From: Nilaparvata lugens
Taxonomy: Eukaryota > Arthropoda > Insecta > Hemiptera > Delphacidae
Reading direction: 5' to 3'
Length of the DNA: 64,000 nt
Assembly: GCF_014356525.2 (NCBI RefSeq)
Contig: NW_024090263.1
Span: 1-64,000, forward strand
Position numbers and translations under genes: made by a program. Positions 19,499-31,629 of this stretch are shown here, piece by piece; the stretch's first letter is position 1; each line of letters starts with the position of its first letter. The notes below the pieces were generated by a model. It worked only from the letters and a program-made list of their open reading frames with translations, ran no database searches and was not told the DNA's origin.

Positions 19499-19964
19499 TC
19501 AATCATCGAGGTTTAACAGCACATAGTCAAATAATGGTCCTAAATTAGTACACATTTCACAAAATGCATAGCTATAAGGAAAGTTCAGAATCATCATCTG
19601 TCTATTGTGACAAGGATGAAGTGTAGCTGTTGGGAATGTTGAAGAAATCACATCAGCAAAATTCTCGAAAGTTCCAAAAGGATCATAATATCCTTCTCCA
19701 ATGTTGAATAGTGGCTCAACACTCCACCTTGCACTCATGACAAACATGCAATCACTGCAAGGGCATGGTGATTCAGGATCTGCTGGCGCCATTGCTGATT
19801 GAAGTACTGGATATAGATGTTGTTGACAGCCCATGTTGATAGCAGGATGAGCACACCTCGACTGACTTTATAATAACTGCTTCAAGGAAATCCAGCGATG
19901 GGTGGAGACAGTTGCGTATGCGCAATGGATTGTTGACACTTCCTGGCATGAGGTATGACGTCAC
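19499..19964 (-). pseudogene. Inverted second copy of the accessory secreted-gene segment
   Basis: 19707-19955 on the minus strand is a close copy of 10209-10455 on the plus strand, including the codons for NCLHPS and DFLEAVI. It lacks the signal-peptide part and stands directly after the polB stop at 19961. Beyond the match, one frame continues to 19499 with FNIGEGYYDPFGTFENFADVI and may show the true continuation of the accessory gene that the 21-bp array replaced in the other copy. 19221-19498 is otherwise noncoding. Confidence 0.65.
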
Positions 19965-22900
19965 TTTTCAAGCAATTTTCTCAAAATGCTGTACTGGGAT
20001 GCATCACCTTCTATTTTATAGTCATTGGTCATATCAGCAAGCTCATCATTTGATAAGGGACGTGACCGTTTAGCAGGGATAGTACTGCTTCCTGACTCAT
20101 TGACTTTATCAATGAGCTCATCATGTGATGAGGAATGTAACCGTTTAGCTGTTGTAGTACTGCTAGCTGCCTGAACCTTGGGAATTTCTTGAGAGTCAAT
20201 CATCTCTTCCTCCTCATCCTCCTCCTCCTCCTCATCCTCCTCATCAATGTGTGCTAGAGTGGGGATCTTGTAATGTCCATGTGCAAGAGTTGTAATTCCA
20301 TCATCTAGAATATACCTCTTCTCATCAGCTTTGCTCAATGCCTTCTTTCTCATGACTTGGGTCATGATCTGATGTTTCCTAGTACCAAACATCACTTGTT
20401 CTCTATAGATATCCTCATCACCATATAGACAATCTAGATAGTCTTGGAAGCCTATGTAACGTTCAGCATCTGGATGCATTTTTGAGAGTTCTCGCCCAAG
20501 TATTGGTCTCCTCACTCCTTTAGCTTTCTTTATCAATCCACTTGTCAGCTGATTTGGATCACTATTGTAACACCTACAGGCATATAGCTTCGATCGTAAG
20601 CCTACATACTCAAGTGGCGCTCGGCCAGCATATTCATCTTTAAACTTGCCAAGCACCATTTTGTTTGCATCTGAGTAGCATGGGTGCTCTGCAGGGTACT
20701 CTGAGGTGTCAAAGGCATCTTTCAGTTGTTGGTTGTTGATGATGTCATTGTACATGTCCTCTGTCTTGACAAGGTAGAATAAGCTATCAGTATCTTGATA
20801 TAGGAGTTGAAGACGGTCCTTGTAGATGGGCTTCATGATGTTATAGTGGAATTCATACATGAGGGTTTTGCTGATGTCGAGCACTGATAACCCTATGTAG
20901 ATGGGCTTATTGAGCTCCACTTTCTCTTTATGCATCGTAACAGCACAGATATTCTCGCCAAAGATGATGCGGTCCTTGTACACTGGTCGAGCAATCAGTT
21001 TCTTTAATCGCTTCTCGTCATTCACTAGCTCCATACTCACCCTTTTTCGCACATTTTCCATTGTCTTGCCAAACACAGCATTGTTCATAAGTTTGAAAAA
21101 GTTCTTTTCAAACTTATTCTTTGACTGCTGTCGAAGTCTGGTGTTTAGCATGATGTAGGGTGCTAGGAAGTCCTCCTGCTCAAACCGCACACCTCGATGA
21201 ACTTTAGTGATTTTCAATCCATGCTGTACTGCTTGCTTGAGGGTGCGGTAATGACATACATATCGTTCGCGACTGCTTAGAGCTGTCATGAGTCGTACAT
21301 GATTAGATTTAAGAGTTTTTTTGTTCTCTGCCAGGAATGGGAAGTCGTTATGCTCATCATGCAATTCAGAAGGGTACTCAATGTCCACCTCCAAGATGTA
21401 GCCAATCTTTTGAACATCTCCAACACCCTCAATACCTCTGCTCACCCCCTCCAACTCATCTTTCTCCATCCACTGGAATTTCCGGCATGGAAGTGGTTGG
21501 CACATTGCCCAGCCATACAGGTTGTTCGCATCTGTGTACAAGAGATATGATGTAGGCTTCTCGGGGTCAATAGGCGCTCCTGTGTAGGCATTGTTGGCTA
21601 CAGCATGACGGTGTATACAATTTGTTATTCCTCCTCTGATACCTCGCTCGATAAACATGTACATGTCATAGTCAGTAAGGAGCTCAAGCTTGACTTTAGT
21701 ATATTTCAGCATGACATCAAAGGAAAAGCCTGGAGATGTAAAGTAGTGAGCACAATCCAAATCATAAGTCTTCATGCATACATCGCGGAAGCTCTCAAAG
21801 ACATCAGCCAACAGGAGAACATCTGTTTTCAAGTATAGGTCACTGTATTCTCCCAGAGTTCTACAACTGAATTGGTTCCACACAGTTTGAGCATGTTCAT
21901 AATCATCATTGCTAACACTCCTATCAACCAGCTTGCTGAAAAATGCCTCTTTGGGTGGTAGCAATGTTTTATCGAGTCTCTGCCATGAATCGCAGTAGTC
22001 GTATGGAAACACTCCTTTCCTTGAGACAAGGCTCAATTTGTTTCCAAACACTTTGGCAGTATGTGGTAGCACTTTGGACAAGTCTTCCTGATTCGATGCT
22101 GATTTGACTAGGTTGGTGACCAGATTGTCTAAACTATCTGGTGTAAACCTGAATGTATCGATGAATCAAAGGTGCATTTTTGGAGATATTTGTTTGGTGA
22201 ATGATATATACTTTTCCGATGAGTTTGGGATGACAGACAGCCGATCCTTATCTCTACCCAGCTCTGGAATAATGAGGTGTGTATCGTAGTTTGAAGAGTT
22301 GTGGAGAAACACTGGTATGAATGATTGTCGCTCTCGCTGCAGGTTGCATTTCTGGCATAATGCATTCCGGTGGATACCAGTTATATGACAATGGTCATAC
22401 ACCTTATCTTTATTGAACCGTTCATTGCAGGCCTCACAGAAATCAGCTGCATTATGTCGTTCTTTCTCTCTTTTGGTTAGTGGGAGCAACTTGATATTCC
22501 TGCAGTCAATTGCCTCATCTAAATCTTTTGCATACATGGTGAGGGTCTTCATGAAATGTCCGGTGGCATCAGGACCCCTGTAGACAATCGGCTCATGAGG
22601 GATTAGGTTAGTGATTGTCAGCCAGGAATCTTCCAAATATGGGTCCCGCACAAAGTATAAGCAGTAACTCATTGCCCGATGATACTGGATAACTTTGGTA
22701 GCTTCACCAATCCATTGTTCATTGTCTTCATCAAGTTACTCCAGGATGCACTCAAAATCGGCGTATGATACAACAGGTACTCTATACTTTTGCACATGTT
22801 TCTCAAACTTCAAGGTTGGAGGTTTACCATCTTTTCCAACCTGTGGCATGATGATTCTTGCTGTATTATTGCTAGCACAATACTCCTCATGCTCAGCCAT

Positions 22901-23899
22901 TCTGCGTTCTCCATCTCTGTCAAGGGTGTAATGGGTGAAACATCGTCTGCAGATGATAATTTTATGCTGATGTTTTGTGAGTTGGGATCTTACAAGTTTT
23001 TCAAAATTTTTAATGTAGCAGTAGTGGCTATTTGATTTATGTTCATTGTCATCCTCAAGGGTGCTGTTTTCATCATCATCCTTACTCTCACAGAGGAGGA
23101 GAAGATCAAAGTGATCTGCCTTCATTGCATTTCCAACTCTTCTTGGAAATATAACGTTCTTCTCATCCACACCATAAATATTAACTGATACCTCCGGATT
23201 ATCTTTTTCAAATATATCGATTTGGTTGATGGTAGTGGGAAATCCAATGCCTGAAAAGTTGTATCTCTCTTCCAATTGATGGTATCGCTCATTGACTCGT
23301 TGAGGATTACTGCCTTGTACATGTTTGGCGAGGATAGCCCATTTGAAACATTGCTGGTCCTTGTTTATAGGATTGATGATTGCCTTTTGTGCTGATAGAA
23401 GAGGTGGAAGACTGATGTAGGATGATCCATGCAGGGGAGTATGTTTGCTAATCCTGATGAGCAATCCATCAATGATAAGCAAACTCCATCCACTGGAATT
23501 TCCTTCAAATTTCGACTCCTCATCCAGTAGGTTCATGCACGCTTGGTTGATGATGTCTGGAAGATTGATGATACTGAAGATGGTGTAGTTTGGAGTTTTG
23601 AAGGCAACATTCTGAAACTCTTCTTGATCGAAGAAGGTCTTATCAAGGGTGCTGCGGAAATATGTTGCCTCCAATACTAGATTCAACTTCATTGCCCCAT
23701 GTGTCTGCAGTTGTTGACTGATGATGTGAACAATTTTATCCTTCAGACTGCTCAGAAAGGTGTGGAAATCTTTGGCAGGCTCATCCTTGTATGCATTATT
23801 GTAGTATAGAGTCGTGAGTTGGGATTTGAATGCCTCCTCCAGGACAACAAACTTGTCCACAGAGTTTGCTGTTTGCTGATATTGTGCAGCTTTGCTCAT
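19961..23899 (-). pseudogene. Polinton protein-primed DNA polymerase B with two in-frame stops
   Basis: One continuous frame of about 1313 codons from the ATG at 23899, exactly at the inner edge of the right TIR, to 19961. It is interrupted only by TAA at 22736-22738 and TGA at 22166-22168. Motif A is TDANNLYGWAMCQPLP, motif B is FKLMNNAVFGKTMENV, and motif C is LLYQDTDSL with both catalytic Asp. A YADFE exonuclease-type block lies just before the first stop. A Cys/His cluster (CEACNERF, DHCHITG, CQKC) follows it. The C-terminus is acidic and repetitive. Polintons replicate with this enzyme using a protein primer. The TGA stands where an Arg CGA codon would fit, a simple C-to-T change. Confidence 0.9.
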
Positions 23900-23950
23900 C
23901 TGGAACAATGCAAAACAATATTGTATTAGTATGGTATGCAGTATTCAACT

Positions 23951-23958
23951 CTATATAA
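23951..23958 (-). promoter_or_regulatory. TATA box in the right TIR, facing polB
   Basis: CTATATAA on the plus strand reads TTATATAG toward polB and lies about 53-60 bases before its ATG at 23899. Confidence 0.5.
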
Positions 23959-24808
23959 ATCACTATCAACGGATGTGGGGGATGAAGGCAGTGAATCAGT
24001 ATCAATATCTAGGATCGTGGGTCGGGTGTGTGGGTGGGTCGGGGATGGAGGTTCGTAGGTGTTTATGTTCTAGGGATGATGGTCCGGAGCTGTATGGTGG
24101 GGTGGGGTGGGGTGGGGATGGGGGAATGTGAATGGGGGTCTAGGATCTACTTTGTGATTATACGGTTTTTAGGTTAGGATGAATTACAACCATGTGAATG
24201 GAGGTCTAGGATCTACTTTAAGATTATACGTTTTTTAGGTTAGGATGGATTACAACCACCAACTCAAAGAACCTAATTCACAATTAAACTCTTAACTTGT
24301 ATGTATTGGAACCTTATTCATAATTACACTAGTCATTTTTGAATATGTCATTTACTCTATGTATTGGAACCTAATTCATAATTAAACTTGTCATTTTCGA
24401 ATTTAAGTCATTTTAGAATTTAATTGTCAGTCTCAAACTACTTCAAAATTCTACTCTTTTGGACTTAATTGTTGAATCATGAATATAATATAAATATATG
24501 TATATAGAACTATAAAATGCACTGGTACTTACTCTTGATGTTGATGAAGATGGAAGTAATCCAAAACCAATACGCCGAAATCACACACACACGTACTGGT
24601 GGTACACACACGTACTGACGACACGACTGCCCAAGACACAATGTCCCACTCCTTGCAGAACAACTCCTTTTATACCCCAGTTCAGGATCCAAAGGGAATT
24701 TTTTCCCCTTTTTTCCCCTTTTTTCCCCTTTTTTTCCCCATTTATTTCCAATTTTATGTGTTTTTAATTTTTTTTTTTTTTTTTAATTTTTTTTTATATT
24801 TTTTTTAA

Positions 24809-24840
<32 letters not shown>

Positions 24841-24904
24841 TTTTTTTTCATTTTTTTTTATTTTATTTTTTTTTTTTACTTTTTTTTATCTCAATTTTTG
24901 GGTG

Positions 24905-25138
24905 TAGTTGATCTAGATGACCTTGAGGTGGGTGTGGTTGACCTGGATGACCTTGAGGTTGGGGTGGTTGTCCTGGATGACCTTGAGGTTAAGGTGGTTG
25001 ACCTGGATGACCTTGAGGTTAAGGTGGTTGACCTAGATGACCTTGAGGTGGGTGTGGTTGACCTGGATGACCTTGAGGTTGTGTGGTTGACCTGGATGAC
25101 CTTGAGGTTAAGGTGGTTGACCTGGATGACCCTGAGGT
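24905..25138. promoter_or_regulatory. Array of eight 30-bp units with DR3 nuclear-receptor-type sites
   Basis: Read on the plus strand as TGACCTnnnTGACCTTGA. Five of eight units have both half-sites perfect. Two have a change in the first half-site and one in the second. Seven of eight keep TGACCTTGA, the inverse of TCAAGGTCA. The number of units and which sites are mutated differ from the left TIR. Confidence 0.75.
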
Positions 25139-25141
25139 AAA

Positions 25142-25177
25142 GGGCGACTCTGGCACACTTGTGTGCCAGAGTCGCCC
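25142..25177. other. Subterminal palindrome at the right Polinton tip
   Basis: Perfect 17-base arms (GGGCGACTCTGGCACAC) around TT, starting 13 bases from the element end. The left copy has one mismatch. Confidence 0.85.
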
Positions 25178-25196
25178 TTTTCTATCTACTGACAAG

Positions 25197-25904
25197 CATG
25201 AACAGCTGTCCACACCTTCAAACACATCGTCTAACTACCACGTCAGAAATTTTCCTATCGATACCTTTTTGATTGGACGTTTATTTGTCTGATCACATAA
25301 GTTGGAAGATAAGTTTGAACGTCTGGACCAAACTTTCGACTGAAATAGATGTTCTGTAAGCTCCGCGAAACCAACTATAATAATGTTCAACATAAAACTA
25401 CTCATTTGAATAGGAAGATCAACGTTTCAGAAATTGTATATATATGATATCAAATGAATTATTACAACCTTTTCCTGATGAACTAGTTGTTGAATAAAAA
25501 GATTCATATTCCACTTTGATAGCACCAATCTTATGGAATAAGATTGATATCTAATACGTATTTAATACGGTAGCGAATTATAAGAAGCATTCCCAAAATT
25601 AAATGCGCTTCAATTAAACATTAGTATTTTAAAAAATTCACTCATAATTTAACCTTTCTCATTCACCTTGAAAAATATCAAGGATTTAATGGAATTCAAA
25701 TTTATTGATTCTCCTTTGCAAATTTTGGAGTTTTTATACTGCAAGAGCAATAAAACCATATTTTACTATAATAATTGAATCTTAGGAATTATTCAGATTA
25801 TTACTGTACTTAGGCTTATGCTCAAAACTGCAAAACCCGTATTCAAGCTTATACTAGTCCAAATCAGAATGTAGGTAAATCAATATAAATTGACAAGATT
25901 ATAC
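25197..25904. other. ESF1 intron right of the Polinton
   Basis: AT-rich with no gene, exon or repeat I can support. Confidence 0.6.
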
Positions 25905-27365
25905 CCAGTCAGCACACCACGTATATAATACGTATTTTTTAGGTCAATCTTGGTAAACTATGTCAAGTATTTTAAAATACGTATAGTTTACATATATTAT
26001 ACATGAAAATTTTAAGATTGAAAACTTGATGAATTTCTGTTGGAGTTGAGCTTAAATGGCTGTGTCACTGATATTTGACTGAATTGAAGCGATTTTATGG
26101 CATATTCGTCGATAAAATGAATGTATACTGAAAGTAAATGATTCACATCAAATATACTTAACAGGAAATACATATTATTTATGTATATTTACGTACAATA
26201 TACATTCAAGTATTCAAAAAAAGAACATAATGAATTCAAGTTGTAGCTGAGCTAAAACAATTGGGCTACTAATTTTTGTTTGATTAAAAGTGATTTCATG
26301 GCTCCTATTTCTTAATAAATTGAATGTATACTGGAAGTAAATCATTTACGTATAATATATGTCTCATAATTGACATATATTTATGTAAATTCATGTAAAT
26401 TATAGATACGATCATTTAAAAAGAAATTATTGATTAATTTTAATTGTAGTAGGGCTAAAAACGCTATGCTACTGATTTTTCATTGTTTCCTATAACAATT
26501 TCATGGCCTATTCATCAATAAATTGAATGTATACCGAAGTAAATCATTTACATATAATATATGTCTCATTATTGACATATAATTATGTAAATTCACGTAA
26601 ATTATAGATAGGATTATTTAAAAAGAAATTATTGATTAATTTTAATTGTAGTAAGGCTAAAAACACTATGTTACTGATTTTTCATTGTTTCATATAGCGA
26701 TTTTATGGCCTATTTGTCAATAAATTGAATGTATACTGGAAGTAAATAATTTACATATAATATACGTCTCATAATTGACATATAATTTATTTAAATTCAC
26801 GTAAATTATAGATACGATTATTTAAAAAGAAATTATTGATTAATTTTAATTGTAGTAAGGCTAAAAACGCTATATTACTGATTTTTCATTGTTTCATATA
26901 GCGATTTTATGGCCTATTCATCAATAAATTGAATGTATACCGAAGTAAATCATTTACGTATAATATATGTCTCATAATTGACATATAATATATGTCTCAT
27001 TATTGACATATAATTTATGTAAATGTACGTAAATTATAAATATTTTAAAAAGAGAACTTGATGAATTTCAATCTTAGTAAGGCTAAAACCGTTGTGTTAC
27101 TGATTTTTCATTGTTTCATAGCGATTTTATGACCTATATTCCTTAATAAATTGAATGTATACTGAAAGTTGATGATTTACATGAAATATACTTTCCAGAA
27201 TTGACATATTATATTATTCACGGTATGTATATTTACGTACAATATACATTCAAGTATTTAAAAAAGAAACTTTATGAATTCTAGTTGTTGTTCTAGAATT
27301 GGGCTACCGTACTAATTTCTGTTACATTAAAAGTGATTTCGTGGCCTATTCTCTAAGTACCTACA
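25905..27365. repeat. Satellite-like tandem array, unit about 203 bp, six to seven units
   Basis: The string AAATTGAATGTATA recurs at about 26115 (variant), 26319, 26521, 26723, 26928 and 27149, a spacing of 202-221 bases. Each unit also carries GACATATA-type inverted AT strings, TTTTAATTGTAGTARGGCTAAA and TTTTATGGCCTATTC. The central units are most alike and the outer ones more diverged. Very AT-rich. Confidence 0.9.
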
Positions 27366-28194
27366 TTGAAATCATTTGAAAAAAAATTCGAAATCATTTG
27401 GAATAATTGATTTGGAATGCTTCAAAGTAAGGTTCAACTGAAAATTATTTCTAGTTTTTTCATTCAATAGTGTGATAAGAAAATTGATTTTTTGAGGTTA
27501 AATGAAATATAGGCCTATATTAGGCTGATATTGGAATATATCAATATTGGAAAATCTGATTCCAAAAATAAATGATGTATAAGGAAAATAAAACATAACA
27601 TGGAAGTAATTACAAAGGGTTGTGAGTGTGCTGCAATTTTTATAGTTGATGGGATGTAAATTGTTCTGGAAGTCAGGGCATGAAACTATAAACTATAGAA
27701 TGTAATGTACTGTATAATGTTTATAGTTCAATGAGTCAGTGGACTCTTTGTGTAGATTCACAGAACAAAGAATGAAAGACAGTTGAAGAAGTGTTGGAGA
27801 GGGTGGAAAAGAGTGAGTGAGAGGCTACAGGCAGCGCGTAAGCGAGAGTGAGTGAGAGGGATTCATATTGAGTTATAATGGGGACAGAAGACCAAGTAAG
27901 GAATTTGCTGGGACAATGAAATTGATGAGAAGGTCCTTTGACAAAGTGAGTGAAGTGGCTTTTTCTATAGCTGTTGACAAGAGAGAAAAACATACAAGAA
28001 ATACATTCTTCTAACACTCTGCGCCCCTCTCCCACATCGCCAGTTGGGAACGTCGAACGTGTTCCAATCACGTAGGTTGTCGTAGACTCAGCAAGCCCGG
28101 GAGATTTGAACTCAGAATTTTTATTCTGAGAATAAAATCTGTCAATACTGCTTGCACTATTAAAATCAGGACTATCTTTTGTCGAAACCAATAT
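27366..28194. other. ESF1 intron, no gene seen
   Basis: A long open frame (27736-28227, minus) has no recognised domain and is probably chance. Confidence 0.5.
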
Positions 28195-28515
28195 TATTGA
28201 CCGAGCGAAGTGAGGTCCAAGATTCAAGTGGACGGTTTGGCATTTTTCTTAATGTTTAAATGTTTTTATGTTGCGCATTTACAGAGAAACGCGGTAATAG
28301 ATTTTCATGAAATTTGACAGGTATGTTCCTTTTTAAAAATTGCGCGTCGACGTATATACAAGGTTTTTGGAAATTTTGCATTTCAAGGATAATAGAAAAG
28401 GTAAAAGGAGCCTCCTTCATACGCCAATATTAGAGTAAAAATCAGACTATAGAATTATTCATCATAAATCAGCAGACAAGTGATTACACAGATGTGTGGA
28501 GAAGCCAGTCTATTG
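28195..28515. repeat. Probable dispersed genomic repeat
   Basis: Begins GACCGAGCGAAGTGAGGTCC and includes GAAACGCGGTAATAGATTTT. I recall sequence like this as abundant in planthopper genomes, which is the basis for the call. Only one copy is in the window. Confidence 0.4.
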
Positions 28516-31480
28516 CTGTATTTCCATGAGGTCTATAGTTCCATACAGGTACTTGTGGATGAGAATACTACGTGAGGTCTACTGTTCACAGAACTACTAG
28601 TAATAAACAATAGAAGTGTCACCATCATAAGTTCAATCACACTACCGTACTTGAAAATGCCGCTAATGATGGTGAAGCATATTATGTTCAAATGTAAATA
28701 GTTGGAAGGGAACTGTAATTATTTTTATTCATTATGAGTACAATCTGTATAGGCAAAGGCACTAATGTAGACTATTTAGTATATTTTAAGTGGCACATCT
28801 CATCCATTAACTCTCCTATTTTATACAAGTTAATATTCCTGCGTTTGATAAAGTGGTTTCTTCATAGAATCTAATCAACCCAACACAGAGGATCCAAATT
28901 TTATTCGCAGTTTCTTTTCGTTTTCTTTTGGTTTGAGTGTAAACGCATTCACAGCATTCATAAGTTTTGACACAAATATTGATAATTATTTTTTTTTTAT
29001 TTTGCATTTTGAGGAAGTGAGAAAGGATAAACTATATGGACTAGATCCATGTTTATATTTCATTAAAGTATTAAAACCAGCTCTATAACATTCAAGCGAA
29101 GGAGCAACTTGGAAACATTTTAGAAATCAGTTACTGTTGAAAAGAAGTTAAAATTAATAATTGAAGAATTATTCTTCAATAGCCTATCTTTGTATTTCTC
29201 GTAAGTGAGAGCGGGACTGTATTAGGGTTTGAATATAGCCTATAAGTTTGGCAGATTTCTCATGTAGCATTGAACCAATGTCCATTGAACCAATGTTAAA
29301 TTGAGACACAATTGAAATTTTATCTCTAAAGAATGTTTTGAATTACACAAACAATCTACCACGGACGCTTCCATAATCTTTTGAATTTCCTTTTACAACC
29401 TGCAAGCAGCAATACGATCCTATTTATATGAACGGATCTCTACCATGTTTCAGATATTAAACACCCATATCAGTGATTTTCGCGTTTTCTCAGTACCTAA
29501 TAGTTCTCGAGATGAAATTGCAATAGAAAATTTTATAATTTGGCCCATAATGCTCATTATCTACTAAGGTGTATAGGATATATAGTTTCGTGAAAAATGA
29601 AAATGTTCTTAAATTCTCCCAAAACTCGGCAATAAATTGTCGAAACTCATTTACCCCGTCAAGTAAAATATTAAATTTTTCCTTTTTCTGGTAGAACCTC
29701 TCATGAAACAACAATCCATAAGGCAATTCATAATAGGTTTCTGCTCAAGTATATGACGAAGAAGAAGATATTTTATTTCCAAGCATTTGGTATTTTTTCA
29801 ATTTTTCAATCAAAGAGAAAAAGAATACATAAAAATTTTGATTACGAGGACCTTATTTCTCGTACAGTAACTTCAGTGAATTAAAACAAAACATTAAATG
29901 AAATGATAGCAAGCAGTTCGTAATGGAAACCAACATTGAGGAAATTTATTTATTCCATTAAAATTATTACTAAATAAGTGTTTTTTTTCACGTGGTGAAT
30001 ACGAATGCTTTTCAAAGAGGAACTATATATATAGGTGACTATGGTAGGTAGTGAAATTTGAGAAACGGGAAGTCCAACAGTTTGGAACGTTGTCTCTGTC
30101 TCTCTATTATGCCACACTGAATCACTCTCTCTCTCTCTCTCACACACACCCCCCCAAACTTTCTATTCCCCACAACGGTATCGAACCACCATTTTCTCTT
30201 TTTGAATTCAACGATTCTGGTGCTGGTATTCGTTCGTCTCCAGTTCATTTGCCTCTTCACAACGTTTAGAAGTAGCATCGCGCTTATTTCGAGATTGATT
30301 TCTGAGATTGTGATAAAATTGGCAGATAGATTCAGATAAATAGATAGGCTTAGTAATAGATTTTTGAGTTACTAGGTTTGATAAATAGGGAATTGATTAA
30401 TAGAGAGTAGATTAGGTAGTTCATTGAGTTTCTGTCAGTTATTGTATCTGTTGTGTTTCTGTGGTGACTGCGTCTGTTCACTGTTCAGGTGAGTGAGAAT
30501 TTATTACAATAATACTTTCATATATCTTGTTATTATAATAAATCCATTTATTTGATTAAAAATTGAGAAAAAAATTGATTGTACAATTTTCAATTTTTAT
30601 GACTTCAGATCCTGAAAGATTTGAACTAGAAAATTTACGAAAGATTTTATTCTCAAGCTATTTCTATCAACAAAAACAACAAGAAAAAAGCTCATAGGCT
30701 TCTCAGATTGCGAATCAGTCTTAATCTATTTTTTGAGAACGAAAAATAGGTTAACTTTTATCTCATCGTTATTCTCCTATTTTTGAATGCCTTTTGAATG
30801 AATGATGTTGAATACAGTTGCATATACTGTATTCCATTTTCAACATGTAGGAACCTAGGTAGTTTATTTTCGAGAAATGTTTTCATTGTCAAATTACAAA
30901 AACACCAGAGCAGCAATAATAATAATTTTTTTAATAACCGTGAAACCTATCTTGGAATGGAGGACAGGATCTATTTCACAATTATTTGCAATAAATCTAA
31001 TTTACAATTATTTAATACAGTTGCATATTCAATTTTAAACAGCTAATTGATTTTAGTGGAAATTTCACATTGAAAACACCAGTATAGCAGTAATAATCAT
31101 TATTTGATAACCGTAACCGTAAGGTGTACTAATGAAGAATGAAAGTGAAGTACCGTATACTGTATTCATATGCATTTCAATAAATATATTTTTGTTTTAC
31201 AAGGACCTGTAATTAGCAAAATAAATAACTCACAGGAGTTAAAAATCCTTCCTCTCCCAACAATGAAATTATATTAATAGAAAGGTGAGCAAGGATTAAA
31301 TAATGTTATATTCAGCTTCACAATTAATGTCGTTAGGTATTGATAAGTTCTCATAATAAACTAAATTTTCATGTCATAATTCAATAAATAAATGAATATG
31401 GGATGAATTAAGTCTTCTGAACCTCCTGAATAGGAATTTCTGTAATCTAAAATCCTCATACATGACTTTTTCTCTTGTAG
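28516..31480. other. ESF1 intron with simple repeats and a possible plus-strand splice donor
   Basis: (CT)n followed by (CA)n lies at about 30116-30160. A plus-strand CTGTTCAG|GTGAGT at 30488 could be the end of a leader exon of an unknown transcript. No other coding signal was found. Confidence 0.4.
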
Positions 31481-31629
31481 GTGGACTTCCTACATGAACT
31501 TGTGGGAGGGAATGTGGAGACGCCGCTCGTCCAGCTGACAATGAATGAAGTGCCACCAACTTCTGCAGGGAAGGCGGGAAAGGGAAGAGGTCCCTAAACA
31601 GCCTTCTGAGAATCAAAATTTTGGAGAGT
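31481..31629 (+). CDS. Candidate exon, unrecognised
   Basis: Flanked by a good acceptor (TTTTCTCTTGTAG before 31481) and donor (GTAAGT after about 31629). In the open frame it reads VDFLHELVGGNVETPLVQLT and on to a TAA at 31594-31600. The peptide looks protein-like, but I do not recognise a family. It could pair with the donor at 30488. Confidence 0.25.

Larger units (their letters stand above)
8698..25190 (-). mobile_element. Polinton/Maverick element, complete with TIRs and 6-bp TSD
   Basis: The element runs from AGTAGATAGAAAAGGGCGAC (8698) to its inverse ending at 25190, flanked on both sides by GACAAG. AG...CT ends, a 6-bp duplication, long TIRs and a size of 16.5 kb are standard for Polintons. 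It carries the hallmark set: protein-primed polymerase B, chromodomain integrase, FtsK/A32 ATPase, adenain-like protease, and double-jelly-roll and penton-like capsid genes. Nearly all are on the minus strand. Several genes are broken by stops or single-base shifts. It sits in an ESF1 intron, in the same orientation as the host gene for most of its ORFs. Confidence 0.95.
23898..25190. repeat. Right terminal inverted repeat of the Polinton (1293 bp)
   Basis: Inverse of 8698-9934. It has the same order of blocks from the tip. The poly-T-rich block at 24770-24890 is longer than in the left TIR and the 30-bp array has fewer units. Confidence 0.9.

Noticed and set aside
27736..28227. 163-codon minus-strand ORF
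   Set aside because: No domain, overlaps a probable dispersed repeat, no splice or start context.
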